Positions 17,023 through 25,205 of a DNA stretch of 64,000 nt are shown here, piece by piece. A model generated the notes under the pieces. It saw only the letters and a program-made list of their open reading frames with translations. It had not been told where the DNA came from and ran no database searches. The position numbers and the translations under genes are program-made. Location of the stretch: positions 744,001 through 808,000 of the forward strand of contig NZ_VTOU01000001.1 in assembly GCF_008274695.1 (NCBI RefSeq). The letters run 5' to 3'. The stretch is from Sphingomonas montanisoli. Lineage in GTDB: Bacteria > Pseudomonadota > Alphaproteobacteria > Sphingomonadales > Sphingomonadaceae. How positions within the stretch are numbered: the first letter of the stretch is position 1; the number at the start of each line of letters is the position of its first letter.

Positions 17023-18135
17023 TTACATGCCGGCGCCGAACGTGATTTCCACGCGACGGTTCTGCGGTTCGCGGACGCCATCGGCGGTCTCGACGAGCGG
17101 GCGGCTTTCGCCGAACGCTTCGGTCGCGAGAGCCGATTCCGGCACGCCCTTACCAACCAGGTAAGCCTTCACAGAGTCGGCACGACGCTGCGAGAGACCC
17201 ACGTTGTACTGGTCGCTACCCGACTTGTCGGCGTGGCCGGCAAGCTGGACGCGGGCCTGACCCGTGGTGGCATAAGCATTAGCCGCATTGTCGAGGATCG
17301 ACGCCGCTTCAGCCGTGATGTTCGACTTATCCCAGTCGAAGAACACGATGAACGGACCCGGCGTCTCAACCACCGGCGGCGGCGGCGGCGGGGGCGGCGG
17401 GGGAGGCGGCGGGGGCGGAGGCGGCGGCGGCGGCGGCGGAGCTGCCGGTTCGCCGAAGTTGTAGATCAAGCTGGCGAGAACGCTGTGCGAACGCCACTTG
17501 GTCTCGTAGCTCGCGCCCAGACGGTCGAGAACCTTGACGTCGTCGACGACAAAGTAACGATACTTCACACCGACGTCGATGTTGGTGGTCACGGGGTAAC
17601 GAACGCCCGCAATCGCCTGCCAGGCGAAGCGCGAGTCGCTGTCGTTGATGAAATCGGCACCCGAGACGTTGTAGCCCGAGAGCTTCACGCGAGCGACACC
17701 GGCACCACCGCCGACATAACCCTGGAAGCCGTCGTCGGCGCCAAAGTCGAGCAGGCCGTTGACCATGAAGCTGAGCGCGCTGTTCTTGCCCGAAGCATCG
17801 ACATAGTTGCCGGCCGGGGCACCAACGCCACCGACAGCTGCAGGAGTACGAGCAGCCGTCGTCTCATAGTTGGTGACGCGGTTGCGCTTGTAAGCCGCTT
17901 CGCCTTCGAGGCGGAACATGCCGAAGTCGTAACCGACGATGCCGTCGACGTCGAAACCGACCTTGCTGTCGGCCGTCGCGTTGGACGGGACCGCACCGGT
18001 CGTGATGTCGAACTGAAGATCCTCCAGGATCATCCCACCGCCTTCAACGCCCACGTACCAAGCTTTATCCTTGGCAAAGGCCGGAGCGGCCATCGCGGTC
18101 GAGGCGAGCGCTGCCATCAAGGCAAGCTTGCGCAT
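17023..18135 (-). CDS. OmpA family outer membrane protein
   Basis: 370 aa from MRKLALMAALASTAMAAPAFA, a Sec signal. Residues about 22-245 form an eight-stranded beta-barrel of OmpA/Opa type (WYVGVEGG start, VLASLIYNFG last strand). A run of about 25 consecutive prolines links it to the peptidoglycan-binding OmpA domain (FFDWDKSNITAEAASIL, LAGHADKSGSDQYNVGLSQRR, the NRRVEITF end) that holds diaminopimelate through the conserved Asp and Arg. Likely an abundant structural porin. The polyproline tract is encoded by a simple GGC/GGA-type repeat on the plus strand, prone to length variation. Confidence 0.95.
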   Translation of the reverse strand: MRKLALMAALASTAMAAPAFAKDKAWYVGVEGGGMILEDLQFDITTGAVPSNATADSKVGFDVDGIVGYDFGMFRLEGEAAYKRNRVTNYETTAARTPAAVGGVGAPAGNYVDASGKNSALSFMVNGLLDFGADDGFQGYVGGGAGVARVKLSGYNVSGADFINDSDSRFAWQAIAGVRYPVTTNIDVGVKYRYFVVDDVKVLDRLGASYETKWRSHSVLASLIYNFGEPAAPPPPPPPPPPPPPPPPPPPPPPVVETPGPFIVFFDWDKSNITAEAASILDNAANAYATTGQARVQLAGHADKSGSDQYNVGLSQRRADSVKAYLVGKGVPESALATEAFGESRPLVETADGVREPQNRRVEITFGAGM

Positions 18136-18359
18136 AGTATTCCCCTTTCCATTCGTTCCGGGAAGGAACTGTCTTTCACCTAAACCAAATAACCAAATAT
18201 ATGCAAGCGCGCACATACCTGTTGCTGCGAAGACACAATCTCAGGGAGGATGAGCCCCACCCCTCTGCTTGGCGACGACAGACAGCCCGGGAAACGCCGG
18301 TCCGACGAAAGGGTTGCGTCGATTTCACAAAAATTTTCGGGTGTGTTTTTTTAGCCTCG

Positions 18360-18860
18360 CTATGCGGAAATCAGCCCGTGCGCGCGTGCAGCATCGAGTA
18401 AGGCAACGATTGCGCTGCGCGCCTGGATATCGACGACTGATCCCCCGACCGGATTGGCGATTGCGGGTCGCCGCGCGCCCAGGACCGGATTTCCGCCAAT
18501 GACAACCTTTGCGGCCGGAAACTCTCCAACCACCCAGTCCGTGTCGACACGATAGGCCCACACGGCGTCCGCCACGCTCCACACCGCCATCCCCGGCTGG
18601 GGCGCGACGAAGCGCCATCCGCCGGCGCTACGGCAGGCCAGCTCGCCGCCGTGCCCCGCCCAGGCGCCGGTCGCGGCATCGCCGACGATCCAGCACTGGC
18701 CGTTGGCCGGGCCGGCGGGTGGCGTGTTCGTCCCCACGGCCTGCACCACCGGATGCAGCAGCATATCCACATCCTGTAGCGCCTCGTTGTGCAGCACCTC
18801 TTTCTGTGCCTGGCTGGCGAGCAGGAAGGGGAATCCGAAGCGCGGACTGAGATCGGTCAT
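18360..18860 (-). CDS. DUF2793 domain protein, last gene of the GTA-like cluster
   Basis: 166 aa from MTDLSPRFGFPFLLASQAQK, the standard opening of DUF2793 (then EVLHNEALQDVDMLLHPVVQ, ANGQCWIVGDAATGAW, WRFVAPQPGM). These proteins sit after the tail-tip gene in sphingomonad and rhodobacter GTA-like or prophage clusters and are presumed tail or fibre components. Spaced 11 bp from the upstream tail gene. It appears intact although most of the cluster is degraded. Confidence 0.85.
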   Translation of the reverse strand: MTDLSPRFGFPFLLASQAQKEVLHNEALQDVDMLLHPVVQAVGTNTPPAGPANGQCWIVGDAATGAWAGHGGELACRSAGGWRFVAPQPGMAVWSVADAVWAYRVDTDWVVGEFPAAKVVIGGNPVLGARRPAIANPVGGSVVDIQARSAIVALLDAARAHGLISA

Positions 18861-18871
18861 CGTGATGATCC

Positions 18872-20574
18872 TTAGATGGTGAAGCTGATATGCGCCGGCT
18901 CGCTCGCGGCCAGCGTGCCGAGCTGGACGACATGAATGTCGATGGCGTCGCCGATCGTCACGCCGTCGGCCGCCTGATCTGCCGTGCTGTATGTGAATGC
19001 CGGTGCCCCGGTTTCGATCGCCCGCGCGCCATCGATCGTAACGCGATAGCGCTCGCCCTCCTCGCCCAGCGGCGTGTTGCCGTCGCCCCACAGTGCTCCG
19101 GTCCGGCTGCGTCTGATCCAGCTGATCACGATACCGCCCGCGCCGTCACGCCCCGCGCGCAAGTGCACTGGCGCAGGCGGGCGCAGCGATCGGCCGCGAA
19201 AGACGATCGCGGCTTCGCTCCCGTCCGCCGGATCGCCCACCCCGGTCGCGACCAGCCTCAGCTCGGCCCCCACCGCCGCCATCGCCACCGGGACGGGCAG
19301 CAGTGCGTCCTCCTCGATCAGGACGAAGCGCTCGCCCGGCGCATGGCGGTGACCGGCAGCAGCGGCGCGATCCGCTCGGCGCGCAGCCCCAGTTCGATCC
19401 GCATATCCTCGACCGCGAACTCGCTCACCCGCCACAATGTCGGATCGCCCGCGATCGTCACCCGGCTCCCCGGCCGCAGGTCCAGGTAACGCCACGGCAG
19501 CATCACCTTCAGCCCGCGCCGCTCGGTCCACACCCGCCCCAGCTCGCGTTCGGCGATCGCCTTCGCCTGCCCCGCCGCCATCGCCGCCGATAGTTCGCGC
19601 GCATCGGTGCGCACCGCGCCACCCCGCCGCCGCGCGCGCTGCAAGCCCGCCTGCCAGTCGCGATCCGGCTCATAATAAGTGATGCTGATCTCGTCGGGCA
19701 GCTTGCCTGCCCCCTGCGCCGCCTCCTCGCGCCGCGCGATCCGCCGCTGCCCACCGCTCGCGCCCAGATCGCCCGCAGCGATCGTCACAGGGGCCGCCCC
19801 CGCTGCATCCAGCCGCAGCACCGCGCCATCATCGCGTGCGCCCATCGGCTCGATCAGCATCAGCGCCTCGATCGCCCCGCGTACACTGTCGCCGCTCACC
19901 GCATAGCCGTCGACGCTCGCCGCCCCGCTCGCCGTCACGTCCGCCCCGCCCAGTTCGCCCACGATCGCCGCCACCGGCACCGCGCCCTCGTCGGCGATTA
20001 CTTCGAACGACAGGCTCGGTATCCGATTGCCGAAGTCGGCCAGTTGCAGATCCTCGAACACCGCATAGGCCACCCCGCGATAGGCCGGCGTCCCCTCCGC
20101 GCCCTCGATCGCGGCGATCAGCGGGTCGGCCACTTGCCGCTCGCCGCCCTCGTGCAGCCGAAACGCGCCCACCCCGCTTTTCCAGTCGCCCGCCTCCCCG
20201 CGCAGCAGCTTCCCGTCCGCCCAGATCCGCCCGACCCCGCGCACCGCCCGCCCCGACAGCGCCACCGCGAACGACGCCGAATAGGCATAGCTCGTCGTTT
20301 TCGGCGAGCCCTTCCCACCCCCTGATGTCGATCGCGTCTCGCGCAGATCGGTCGCCCAGATCACCGTCCCCGCCACGCGCATCCGCCCGAACACACGCGG
20401 GATCGCCTCGCCATAGCTCGACGTCTGGACGGTCAGCTCACCCAGCCTTGGCCCCTGCCGCCCTTTCGGCGCGAACACCCGGCTATCGATCTGCTGCCCG
20501 ATCAACGCCCCCACGGCGGCCCCGATCGGCCCACCCACAGCCGTCCCCACCGCCGTCAGGATCAACGTCGCCAT
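18872..20574 (-). pseudogene. GTA/phage tail-tip protein (RcGTA g15-like), frameshifted
   Basis: The gene starts at 20574 (MATLILTAVGTAVGGPIGAA) and reads as a GTA/phage tail protein: GAAVGALIGQQIDSRVFAPK, RLGELTVQTSSYGEAIPRVF, VAGTVIWATDLRE, DEISITYYEPDRDWQ, PWRYLDLRPGSRVTI. That frame stops at 19318, but the homologous sequence continues in the -1 frame from about 19345 (APGERFVLIEEDALLPVPVA) to 18872. About 567 codons in total. No canonical slippery heptamer is visible at the junction, so a one-base deletion (or sequencing error) is more likely than programmed frameshifting. It is much shorter than the 1,200-aa g15 of Rhodobacter. Confidence 0.8.
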
Positions 20575-20589
20575 CTTATTTCCTTCTAA

Positions 20590-20731
20590 AAAGATCCTCC
20601 CCTGGAAGGGGAGGGGGACCGGCGCAGCCGGTGGAGGGGTAGCTCTCCGCGGGGGCATCGCTGCCGGCCAATACCCCTCCGTCAGTCCTGCAGACTGCCA
20701 CCTCCCCCGCCGGGGGAGGATTTCTCAGGGG
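20590..20731. repeat. Composite interspersed palindrome (CCTCCCC family)
   Basis: Two outward-facing units: one with GATCCTCCCC, AAGGGGAGGGGGACCGGC and GCCGGTGGAGGGGTA, one with TACCCCTCCGTCAG and CACCTCCCCCGCCGGGGGAGGAT. Same layout as the copies at 26.73-26.87 and 32.31-32.44 kb. It lies at the 3' end of the NlpC-like gene, whose last 14 or so codons are encoded by it. Confidence 0.8.
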
Positions 20732-21116
20732 ATCGCCATCGACCGACGACAACCCAAGGCGCCTCCCCCCGCACCTCGACCACCCGCCCGATCCGCCCGC
20801 ACGCATGGACGTACCCGTCCCCCGTCGCGATCGTCAGATGAAGATGCTGCGCCCCCGCCCTGTGCAGCATCAGGTCGCCAGCCGCCGCCCCGCCTACGGC
20901 AACCGCAACCAACCCGGCATCCGCGATCATGGCCATGACCGCCGACACCTCTCCGCCGCGCAGCGCATAGCGCGGCCTTTGTCCCTCGATCCCGAATGCG
21001 ATCAGCGCCAGGCCCACACAGTCGAGCCCATGCTCGACGCTCCGCCCCTGCGCGCGAAACGGCGCGCCGACGCACCCCCGCGCCCGCGCCACCACGTCGT
21101 CTGGCTGGATCGGCAA
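20682..21116 (-). CDS. NlpC/P60 family peptidase of the GTA tail (RcGTA g14-like)
   Basis: VARARGCVGAPFRAQGRSVE, then HGLDCVGLALIAFGI with the nucleophile Cys and HLHLTIATGDGYVHACG with the catalytic His. This is the cell-wall peptidase encoded just before the tail tip in GTA clusters. The start is unclear: a TTG at 21116 (LPIQPDDVV) or GTG at 21095 would give 144 or 137 aa; an ATG-initiated frame from 21326 would translate the 34-bp-arm palindrome and is rejected. The C-terminal tail SPEKSSPGGGGGSLQD comes from the downstream repeat. Confidence 0.75.
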   Translation of the reverse strand: MPIQPDDVVARARGCVGAPFRAQGRSVEHGLDCVGLALIAFGIEGQRPRYALRGGEVSAVMAMIADAGLVAVAVGGAAAGDLMLHRAGAQHLHLTIATGDGYVHACGRIGRVVEVRGEAPWVVVGRWRSPEKSSPGGGGGSLQD

Positions 21117-21129
21117 AGCCGATCCAGCG

Positions 21130-21211
21130 GCGGCACCGGCCCGCTCCCCCACCCAACCTCCCATAAGATACTGCCGCTGGGAGGTCGGGTGGGGGAGCGG
21201 GCCGGTGCCGC
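21130..21211. repeat. Large inverted repeat, 34-bp arms, 14-bp loop
   Basis: Left arm 21130-21163 begins GCGGCACCGGCCCGCTCC; right arm 21178-21211 is its reverse complement with one mismatch. GATCCAGC/GCTGGATC flanks extend the symmetry. It sits exactly between DUF2163 and NlpC genes, where they would otherwise abut. It would form a very stable RNA or cruciform hairpin. Confidence 0.9.
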
Positions 21212-21228
21212 ATCCAGCGTGAGCTGGA

Positions 21229-22038
21229 TCAACCCTGCGCATAGCGCAGCAGCAGATCATTCCCCGGCAAATGCGGCTCCCCGCGAAAGTTCGCCGCATT
21301 GCCAAAGCGGTCGCGACACGTCGCAAACCCCTTGTCGCACCCCTCGATCAATTCCCCCATGTCCCCCACCGCCAACGCAAAGGCCGGCGCCTCGAACAGC
21401 GACAGCATATCGCCCGCCCCCGTCCGCACATTGGCGGTCAGCCCGCTGTTCGCGCCGGTGAACCAGTCGATCCGCCCGAACTCCGCGCCGCCCGCATCGC
21501 CATCGATCCGCACATTGGTCGCATCCACCGCCTCGACCACGCGCACCATGCGCCGCCGCCCCGCCATCGCCACCCGACACCGCCGGTCGCCCAGTTCGGC
21601 GCGACATTCGGGCGACGTCTGCTCGATCACCGGCCGTTCCAGCACCGCCGTCACCCCGCGCAGCTCGGCGGTGAACCCGCGATCCTGCTGCTCGACATCG
21701 CCCAGCCTTCCCCGCGCGATCAGCATCGGCGCGTCGTCGGGATGGCCGCGATCGACCGCATAGAGCCTCACCCGCGCCCCATCCCATCGCCCCGCTGCCA
21801 AATCCCCTGCCGATATCGCCGCATCGTCGATCGCGCCGCTGACATCGAGCGTATCGACATCGAACGTCTCCGACAGCCTTACCGCCGACGGCAGCATCCC
21901 CGGCCGCGCCCGATAATCGAGGCCGCCCACGCTCAAATCCCGATCCGCCGACGTAAAGCCCACCGTCACCCCATCGCTGCGATCGATCCGCCAGCAAAAG
22001 GCAAGCGCCGTCACCTCGGGGTTCGCCCAAGTGGTCAT
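21229..22038 (-). CDS. DUF2163 / phage BR0599 family protein (RcGTA g13-like)
   Basis: 269 aa from MTTWANPEVTALAFCWRIDR. Conserved features: VGFTSADRDLSVGGLDYRARPG, FDVDTLDVSGAI, DISAG-like stretch, LRGVTAVLERPVIEQTSPECRAELGDRRC and the final CDKGFATCRDRFGNAANFRGEPHLPGND, where two Cys pairs mark a probable metal or Fe-S site as in RcGTA Gp13 hub protein. It is full length and appears intact. The gene normally preceding it, g12 (DUF2460), is absent. Confidence 0.88.
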   Translation of the reverse strand: MTTWANPEVTALAFCWRIDRSDGVTVGFTSADRDLSVGGLDYRARPGMLPSAVRLSETFDVDTLDVSGAIDDAAISAGDLAAGRWDGARVRLYAVDRGHPDDAPMLIARGRLGDVEQQDRGFTAELRGVTAVLERPVIEQTSPECRAELGDRRCRVAMAGRRRMVRVVEAVDATNVRIDGDAGGAEFGRIDWFTGANSGLTANVRTGAGDMLSLFEAPAFALAVGDMGELIEGCDKGFATCRDRFGNAANFRGEPHLPGNDLLLRYAQG

Positions 22039-22049
22039 AGGTTTCTCCA

Positions 22050-22155
22050 CTATCGTCATCCCGGCGGAGGCCGGGATCTCAGGAGGCTCTGGCCTCGCGC
22101 TTATCTCCACTCGCCGTTGCGAGGAGCCATGAGGCGACGCGGCAATCCACTCCGG
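22050..22155. repeat. Interspersed repeats (GTCATCCCGG and TTGCGAGGAGC families)
   Basis: CGTCATCCCGGCGGAGGCCGGGAT at about 22055-22078, then CGTTGCGAGGAGCCATGAGGCGACGCGGCAATCCACTCCGG at about 22112-22152 (given here in pieces: TTGCGAGGAGC, GGCGACGCGGCAATCCACTC). Both are members of families found elsewhere in the window. They occupy the gap left where GTA genes g7-g12 should be. Confidence 0.65.
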
Positions 22156-22173
22156 CCTGCGGAATGGCTTTCT

Positions 22174-22446
22174 TCAATCCGCTGGCCTCGTACGATCGCC
22201 TACATGGGCGATTAGCCGCTTGAAATCGTCGATCAGGGACTTCCGCCGTTCTGTTTGCAACTGCTCGCCGGATGCCGAGAGTTTTTCCAGTGCCTCGATT
22301 AGATCACGCTCATGCTGCTTGCGCTCGCGCACTTCCAAATCAGGCCAGATCATCGCAGCCTTTTGCATGAGGTCCGGCACGTGTTTGCGGATCAGAACGG
22401 CCTTTTCGAGCAACGCCAGATCAAGCGGGTCGGCAGCCGTCGCCAT
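22174..22446 (-). CDS. Hypothetical protein in the deletion scar of the GTA cluster
   Basis: 90 aa from ATGGCGACG at 22446: predicted helical, charged (LEKAVLIRKHVPDLMQKAAM, then EVRERKQHERDLIEALEKLS and TERRKSLIDDFKRLIAHVG). GC is lower than its neighbours. Its start overlaps the truncated g6-like gene by 26 bp. No GTA family matches it, and it may be sequence brought in at a deletion. Reality is moderately likely given the amphipathic pattern. Confidence 0.5.
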   Translation of the reverse strand: MATAADPLDLALLEKAVLIRKHVPDLMQKAAMIWPDLEVRERKQHERDLIEALEKLSASGEQLQTERRKSLIDDFKRLIAHVGDRTRPAD

Positions 22447-22798
22447 CCGCCCCGATGTCGATCGCAAAGGCCGCAACCGGCAGTTCCGCCTCGGCCCCGT
22501 CCACCGTCACCGCCGCAACCCGGTCGATCCCGCGCACCGGCGTCCGCGCCAACCGCTGCCAGGCGCTGCTGGCGGGCAGATATTCGTTCACCTCGCGCGC
22601 GATCAGCACGGACCGCGTAAACGCCTCGCACAAGGCCACCGCGCTCGCCGCCAGCCCTTCGAGCAGCGCGTCGCTCGCCCCATCCTCGATCCGCAGATAC
22701 GCCTTGGCCGCCGTCACCGCCGACGCCTCCGTCGCCAGTGCTTCGGGCAGCACCCGTCCCCCGGCGCCGCGCATGCGCGGCCCGCTACATCCAGTCAT
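22421..22798 (-). CDS. Head-tail connector (phiE125 gp8 / RcGTA g6 family), C-terminally truncated
   Basis: 125 aa versus about 180-200 usual. EASAVTAAKAYLRIEDGASD, EGLAASAVALCEAFTRSVLIAREVNEYLP, LARTPVRGIDRVAAVTVDG are the conserved N-terminal two thirds of the connector that links portal and tail. The frame ends FAIDIGADGDGCRPA, where the rest of the family continues, so the 3' part is lost. Probably non-functional. Confidence 0.7.
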   Translation of the reverse strand: MTGCSGPRMRGAGGRVLPEALATEASAVTAAKAYLRIEDGASDALLEGLAASAVALCEAFTRSVLIAREVNEYLPASSAWQRLARTPVRGIDRVAAVTVDGAEAELPVAAFAIDIGADGDGCRPA

Positions 22799-22937
22799 CG
22801 ATGATCTCCTGTGATAGTCGCTTATCGATCGCGCTGATCTTCAGCGATGAGGACGCCACAGCGCAGACGCCGCAGCGCCCGTCTGCGACCCGACTTCAAT
22901 CGATATTGATCAGTAAGGCGTCAGACCGATTTGACGG

Positions 22938-23876
22938 TCAGGCTGATCGAGCATCGCCAATGTCGATGCCCCAGCGTTCCTTGGCATCAAAGCCATATTC
23001 ATCGCGAAGCCGCACGAGATCAGGGCGCAATGCGGCGATCAACGCCGCTTCTTCTTCTTCCGTAAATCTGAAGCGCCCGGGCAACTGAACCTCGCGGTGC
23101 GTCGCGGCCTCAAAAAGACGCCGGACGCCGGAAGGCAGGAGTTTGGTTGCAGCAGCGCGTAGGCCGGGTATTGCGCGCAGCCCGTTCGAAATCGGGTTGC
23201 GGCGCAAATGATCCCGGGCGCGGTTGGCCTTCGCAGGCGGTGTCGTTATGATCGACGGAAGGCCCAAAAACGCAAAGACTTCGGCCGCCACGGACTGGCG
23301 ATTCACCGCAAGATCTTCACTGGCCAACAGCAGGATGCGGTCCTGTTTGAAAAATGTCGCAAACTGATCCAGTTGGTCCGCATATCGGCTGATGGCGAGC
23401 GAGACAGGGCTGGGTCCGTTGCTCAGACAGTGGTCGAGATCATTTCGAATCTCCAAGAACTCGCTGTGCAACAGTTGCGCATGTCGCGCGTGCGATTCCA
23501 TTCGGCGCACCGGATGGCGCATGATATAGATCATCCGGATATCGGCGTCGGCGTCATACTGTCCGATCCGGTCCGCAACGCCCGATACAAACGGATATTT
23601 GGTATAGTCGGTGGAGGCGTCGAGCTTCCAGATCGCGCCATCCCCCTGTTCGAACAGGGCGTGATACGCCGCACGCCCCTGACAAAACTTCTCTTCATCC
23701 GCGAAGAAATATGGCTCCTTGGGGGTCGACCCGACAATGGCGGGATGCTGGCAAAGCGTGTGGAAAAGGGCGGTGGTGCCGCTCTTCATGGCCCCGATGA
23801 TCAGGGCGTATCGTCGATCGTCGGCCGCCATTCCACCCCCAGCTCTTGATGCGTGATCGATAATGCGGTGCAGCAC
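22938..23876 (-). CDS. Sulfotransferase domain protein
   Basis: 312 aa (Met16 at 23831 is an alternative start). 5'-phosphosulfate loop IIGAMKSGTTALFHTLCQH, substrate region STPKEPYFFADEEKF, 3'-phosphate motif YIMRHPVRRMESHARHAQ. This is the PAPS-dependent sulfotransferase fold close to heparan-sulfate N-deacetylase/sulfotransferase-like bacterial enzymes. It probably sulfates a glycan or lipid. It stands between the GTA portal and connector remnants, where protease and capsid genes would be expected. GC is somewhat lower than the flanks, which suits later acquisition. Confidence 0.88.
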   Translation of the reverse strand: MLHRIIDHASRAGGGMAADDRRYALIIGAMKSGTTALFHTLCQHPAIVGSTPKEPYFFADEEKFCQGRAAYHALFEQGDGAIWKLDASTDYTKYPFVSGVADRIGQYDADADIRMIYIMRHPVRRMESHARHAQLLHSEFLEIRNDLDHCLSNGPSPVSLAISRYADQLDQFATFFKQDRILLLASEDLAVNRQSVAAEVFAFLGLPSIITTPPAKANRARDHLRRNPISNGLRAIPGLRAAATKLLPSGVRRLFEAATHREVQLPGRFRFTEEEEAALIAALRPDLVRLRDEYGFDAKERWGIDIGDARSA

Positions 23877-23900
23877 GACTGGTCAATTCGCATTACCCGA

Positions 23901-24686
23901 TCACCAGCCGAGCGTCGCGCGTCGGTTCGCGATCTGCTGCGCCACGAAGGCGCGGCCAGCGTCGCTGTAATGGATGGCCTCGCGCTGCTCGATCCGCTCG
24001 CCCGCGACGTGCGCGACCGCGCTCGATCCTGCGAAGCCGCGCGTGCAGGCGGTGACGTTGTTGCCGCTGCGCGCCGTCACGTTGATATATTCCTGGCCCA
24101 GCCGGATGATCCCGCTGCCGACGCCCGATGTCGCAAAGCTCGTCGCGCCCGCATCGATGCCCCCCACCAGCGCGCTCATGATTGTCGCCTGTCGGAAGCG
24201 CCACGGCACCACCTTGTTGGCAAAGTCCTGCACCTCCATCGGATCGGCCGGATCATAAGCGTCGATCATCGCGGCCCACGCATTCACGAAGTGCGCGCCA
24301 TAGGCCGCCGCCAGCGCCGCGTTCAGCGCCACAATCGCATCATATTTGGCCTGCCCGCCATATTCGTCCGCCAGCGCCGCATTGGGCACCGCGAGCACCA
24401 GATAGCGGTCTGTCGTCAGCGCCGCGACCATCGCCGCGATGTCGGCCTGCACCGTGGCGCCCGCCGAAAAGTTGTTGCGCCCTGCCATGATGATCGTCTC
24501 GCGGCCGAACAGGGCGTCGTTCAGGAAACGGTCGCGGATCGCCCCGCTCTGCTGCCCGTCGATGCCGCCGTTCATCACCCGCCGCCCGGTCAGCGTCGCC
24601 AGATGCTGCGGGATCGATCGGCCGCCGGGATATTCGCTGCGCGCGGTCAAACTGTCGCCCCACATCGCGATCTCGGCATCGCCCAC
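23901..24686 (-). CDS. SGNH/GDSL hydrolase-type protein, 5' end cut by an IS fragment
   Basis: 261 aa from GTG 24686. Block I MWGDSLTA with Ser, block II NGGIDGQQSG, block III MAGRNNFSAG and block V HYSDAGR with Asp/His are present, so the catalytic set is complete. A central insert (GQEYINVTARSGNNVTACTRG) resembles phage tail/baseplate segments. The coding pattern continues upstream in frame (GDAQLRAFASVGDAEIA) to about 24716 where the IS3 orfA begins, so the natural N-terminus is lost. Likely an esterase or deacetylase for surface polysaccharide at a virion tail (inference). Confidence 0.75.
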   Translation of the reverse strand: MGDAEIAMWGDSLTARSEYPGGRSIPQHLATLTGRRVMNGGIDGQQSGAIRDRFLNDALFGRETIIMAGRNNFSAGATVQADIAAMVAALTTDRYLVLAVPNAALADEYGGQAKYDAIVALNAALAAAYGAHFVNAWAAMIDAYDPADPMEVQDFANKVVPWRFRQATIMSALVGGIDAGATSFATSGVGSGIIRLGQEYINVTARSGNNVTACTRGFAGSSAVAHVAGERIEQREAIHYSDAGRAFVAQQIANRRATLGW

Positions 24687-24716
24687 CGAAGCGAAGGCGC
24701 GCAGCTGCGCATCCCC

Positions 24717-25044
24717 GTGCCGCCTCCTGCAGGATCAGCTTGTCCAGCGTCAGGTCGGAGATCGCGCGGCGCAGCCGCAGGTTCTCTTTCTCCAGGTCCT
24801 TCATCCGCCGTGCCTGATCCGTCTTCAGGCCACCATACTCCTTGCGCCAGCGATAGTAGGTCTGCTCGCTGACCGCGATCCGTCGGCACGCCTCGGCGGT
24901 CGTGCCGCCTTGGCCCAGCATGATCTCCACTTCACGCAGCTTCCCGATGATCTCCTCGGGCTTGTGCTTCTTCGAAGGCATTCGTCGTCCCTTCCTCGAT
25001 CCAGACTGTCATAGTCGATGGACCACTCAGAAGGGGGCAGCTCA
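24717..25044 (-). mobile_element. IS3-family (IS407-like) insertion sequence fragment
   Basis: Contains orfA (24981 down to about 24717) and an outer end. MPSKKHKPEEIIGKLREVEI, TTAEACRRIAVSEQTYYRWRKEYGG and the leucine-zipper MKDLEKENLRLRRAISDLT ending KLILQEAARG define the IS3/IS407 OrfA helix-turn-helix protein. The frame then runs into the SGNH gene; orfB (DDE transposase) and the other end are missing. The probable outer terminus reads TGAGCTGCCCCCTTCTGAGT on the minus strand at 25044. Immobile by itself. Confidence 0.85.
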
Positions 25045-25205
25045 CGATGACGTCGATGACTCCGGCGATGGCATCGCCTCAGCGTTGAGTTCGTTTGGTA
25101 TCCATGATGATCCGGTGATCAACCAACTATACGATCACCGAATACACGGCACTCGGATACAGTTCAGAAAAGGAATGGGAACTTAGCGGCTTACCAGTTG
25201 GGAAC
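24987..25205. other. Spacer between IS orfA and the portal remnant
   Basis: Holds the IS terminus up to 25044 and then about 160 bp of lower-GC sequence (ATCAACCAACTATACGATC and similar) without a coding pattern on either strand. It is probably debris from the insertion and deletion events in the GTA cluster. Confidence 0.4.
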
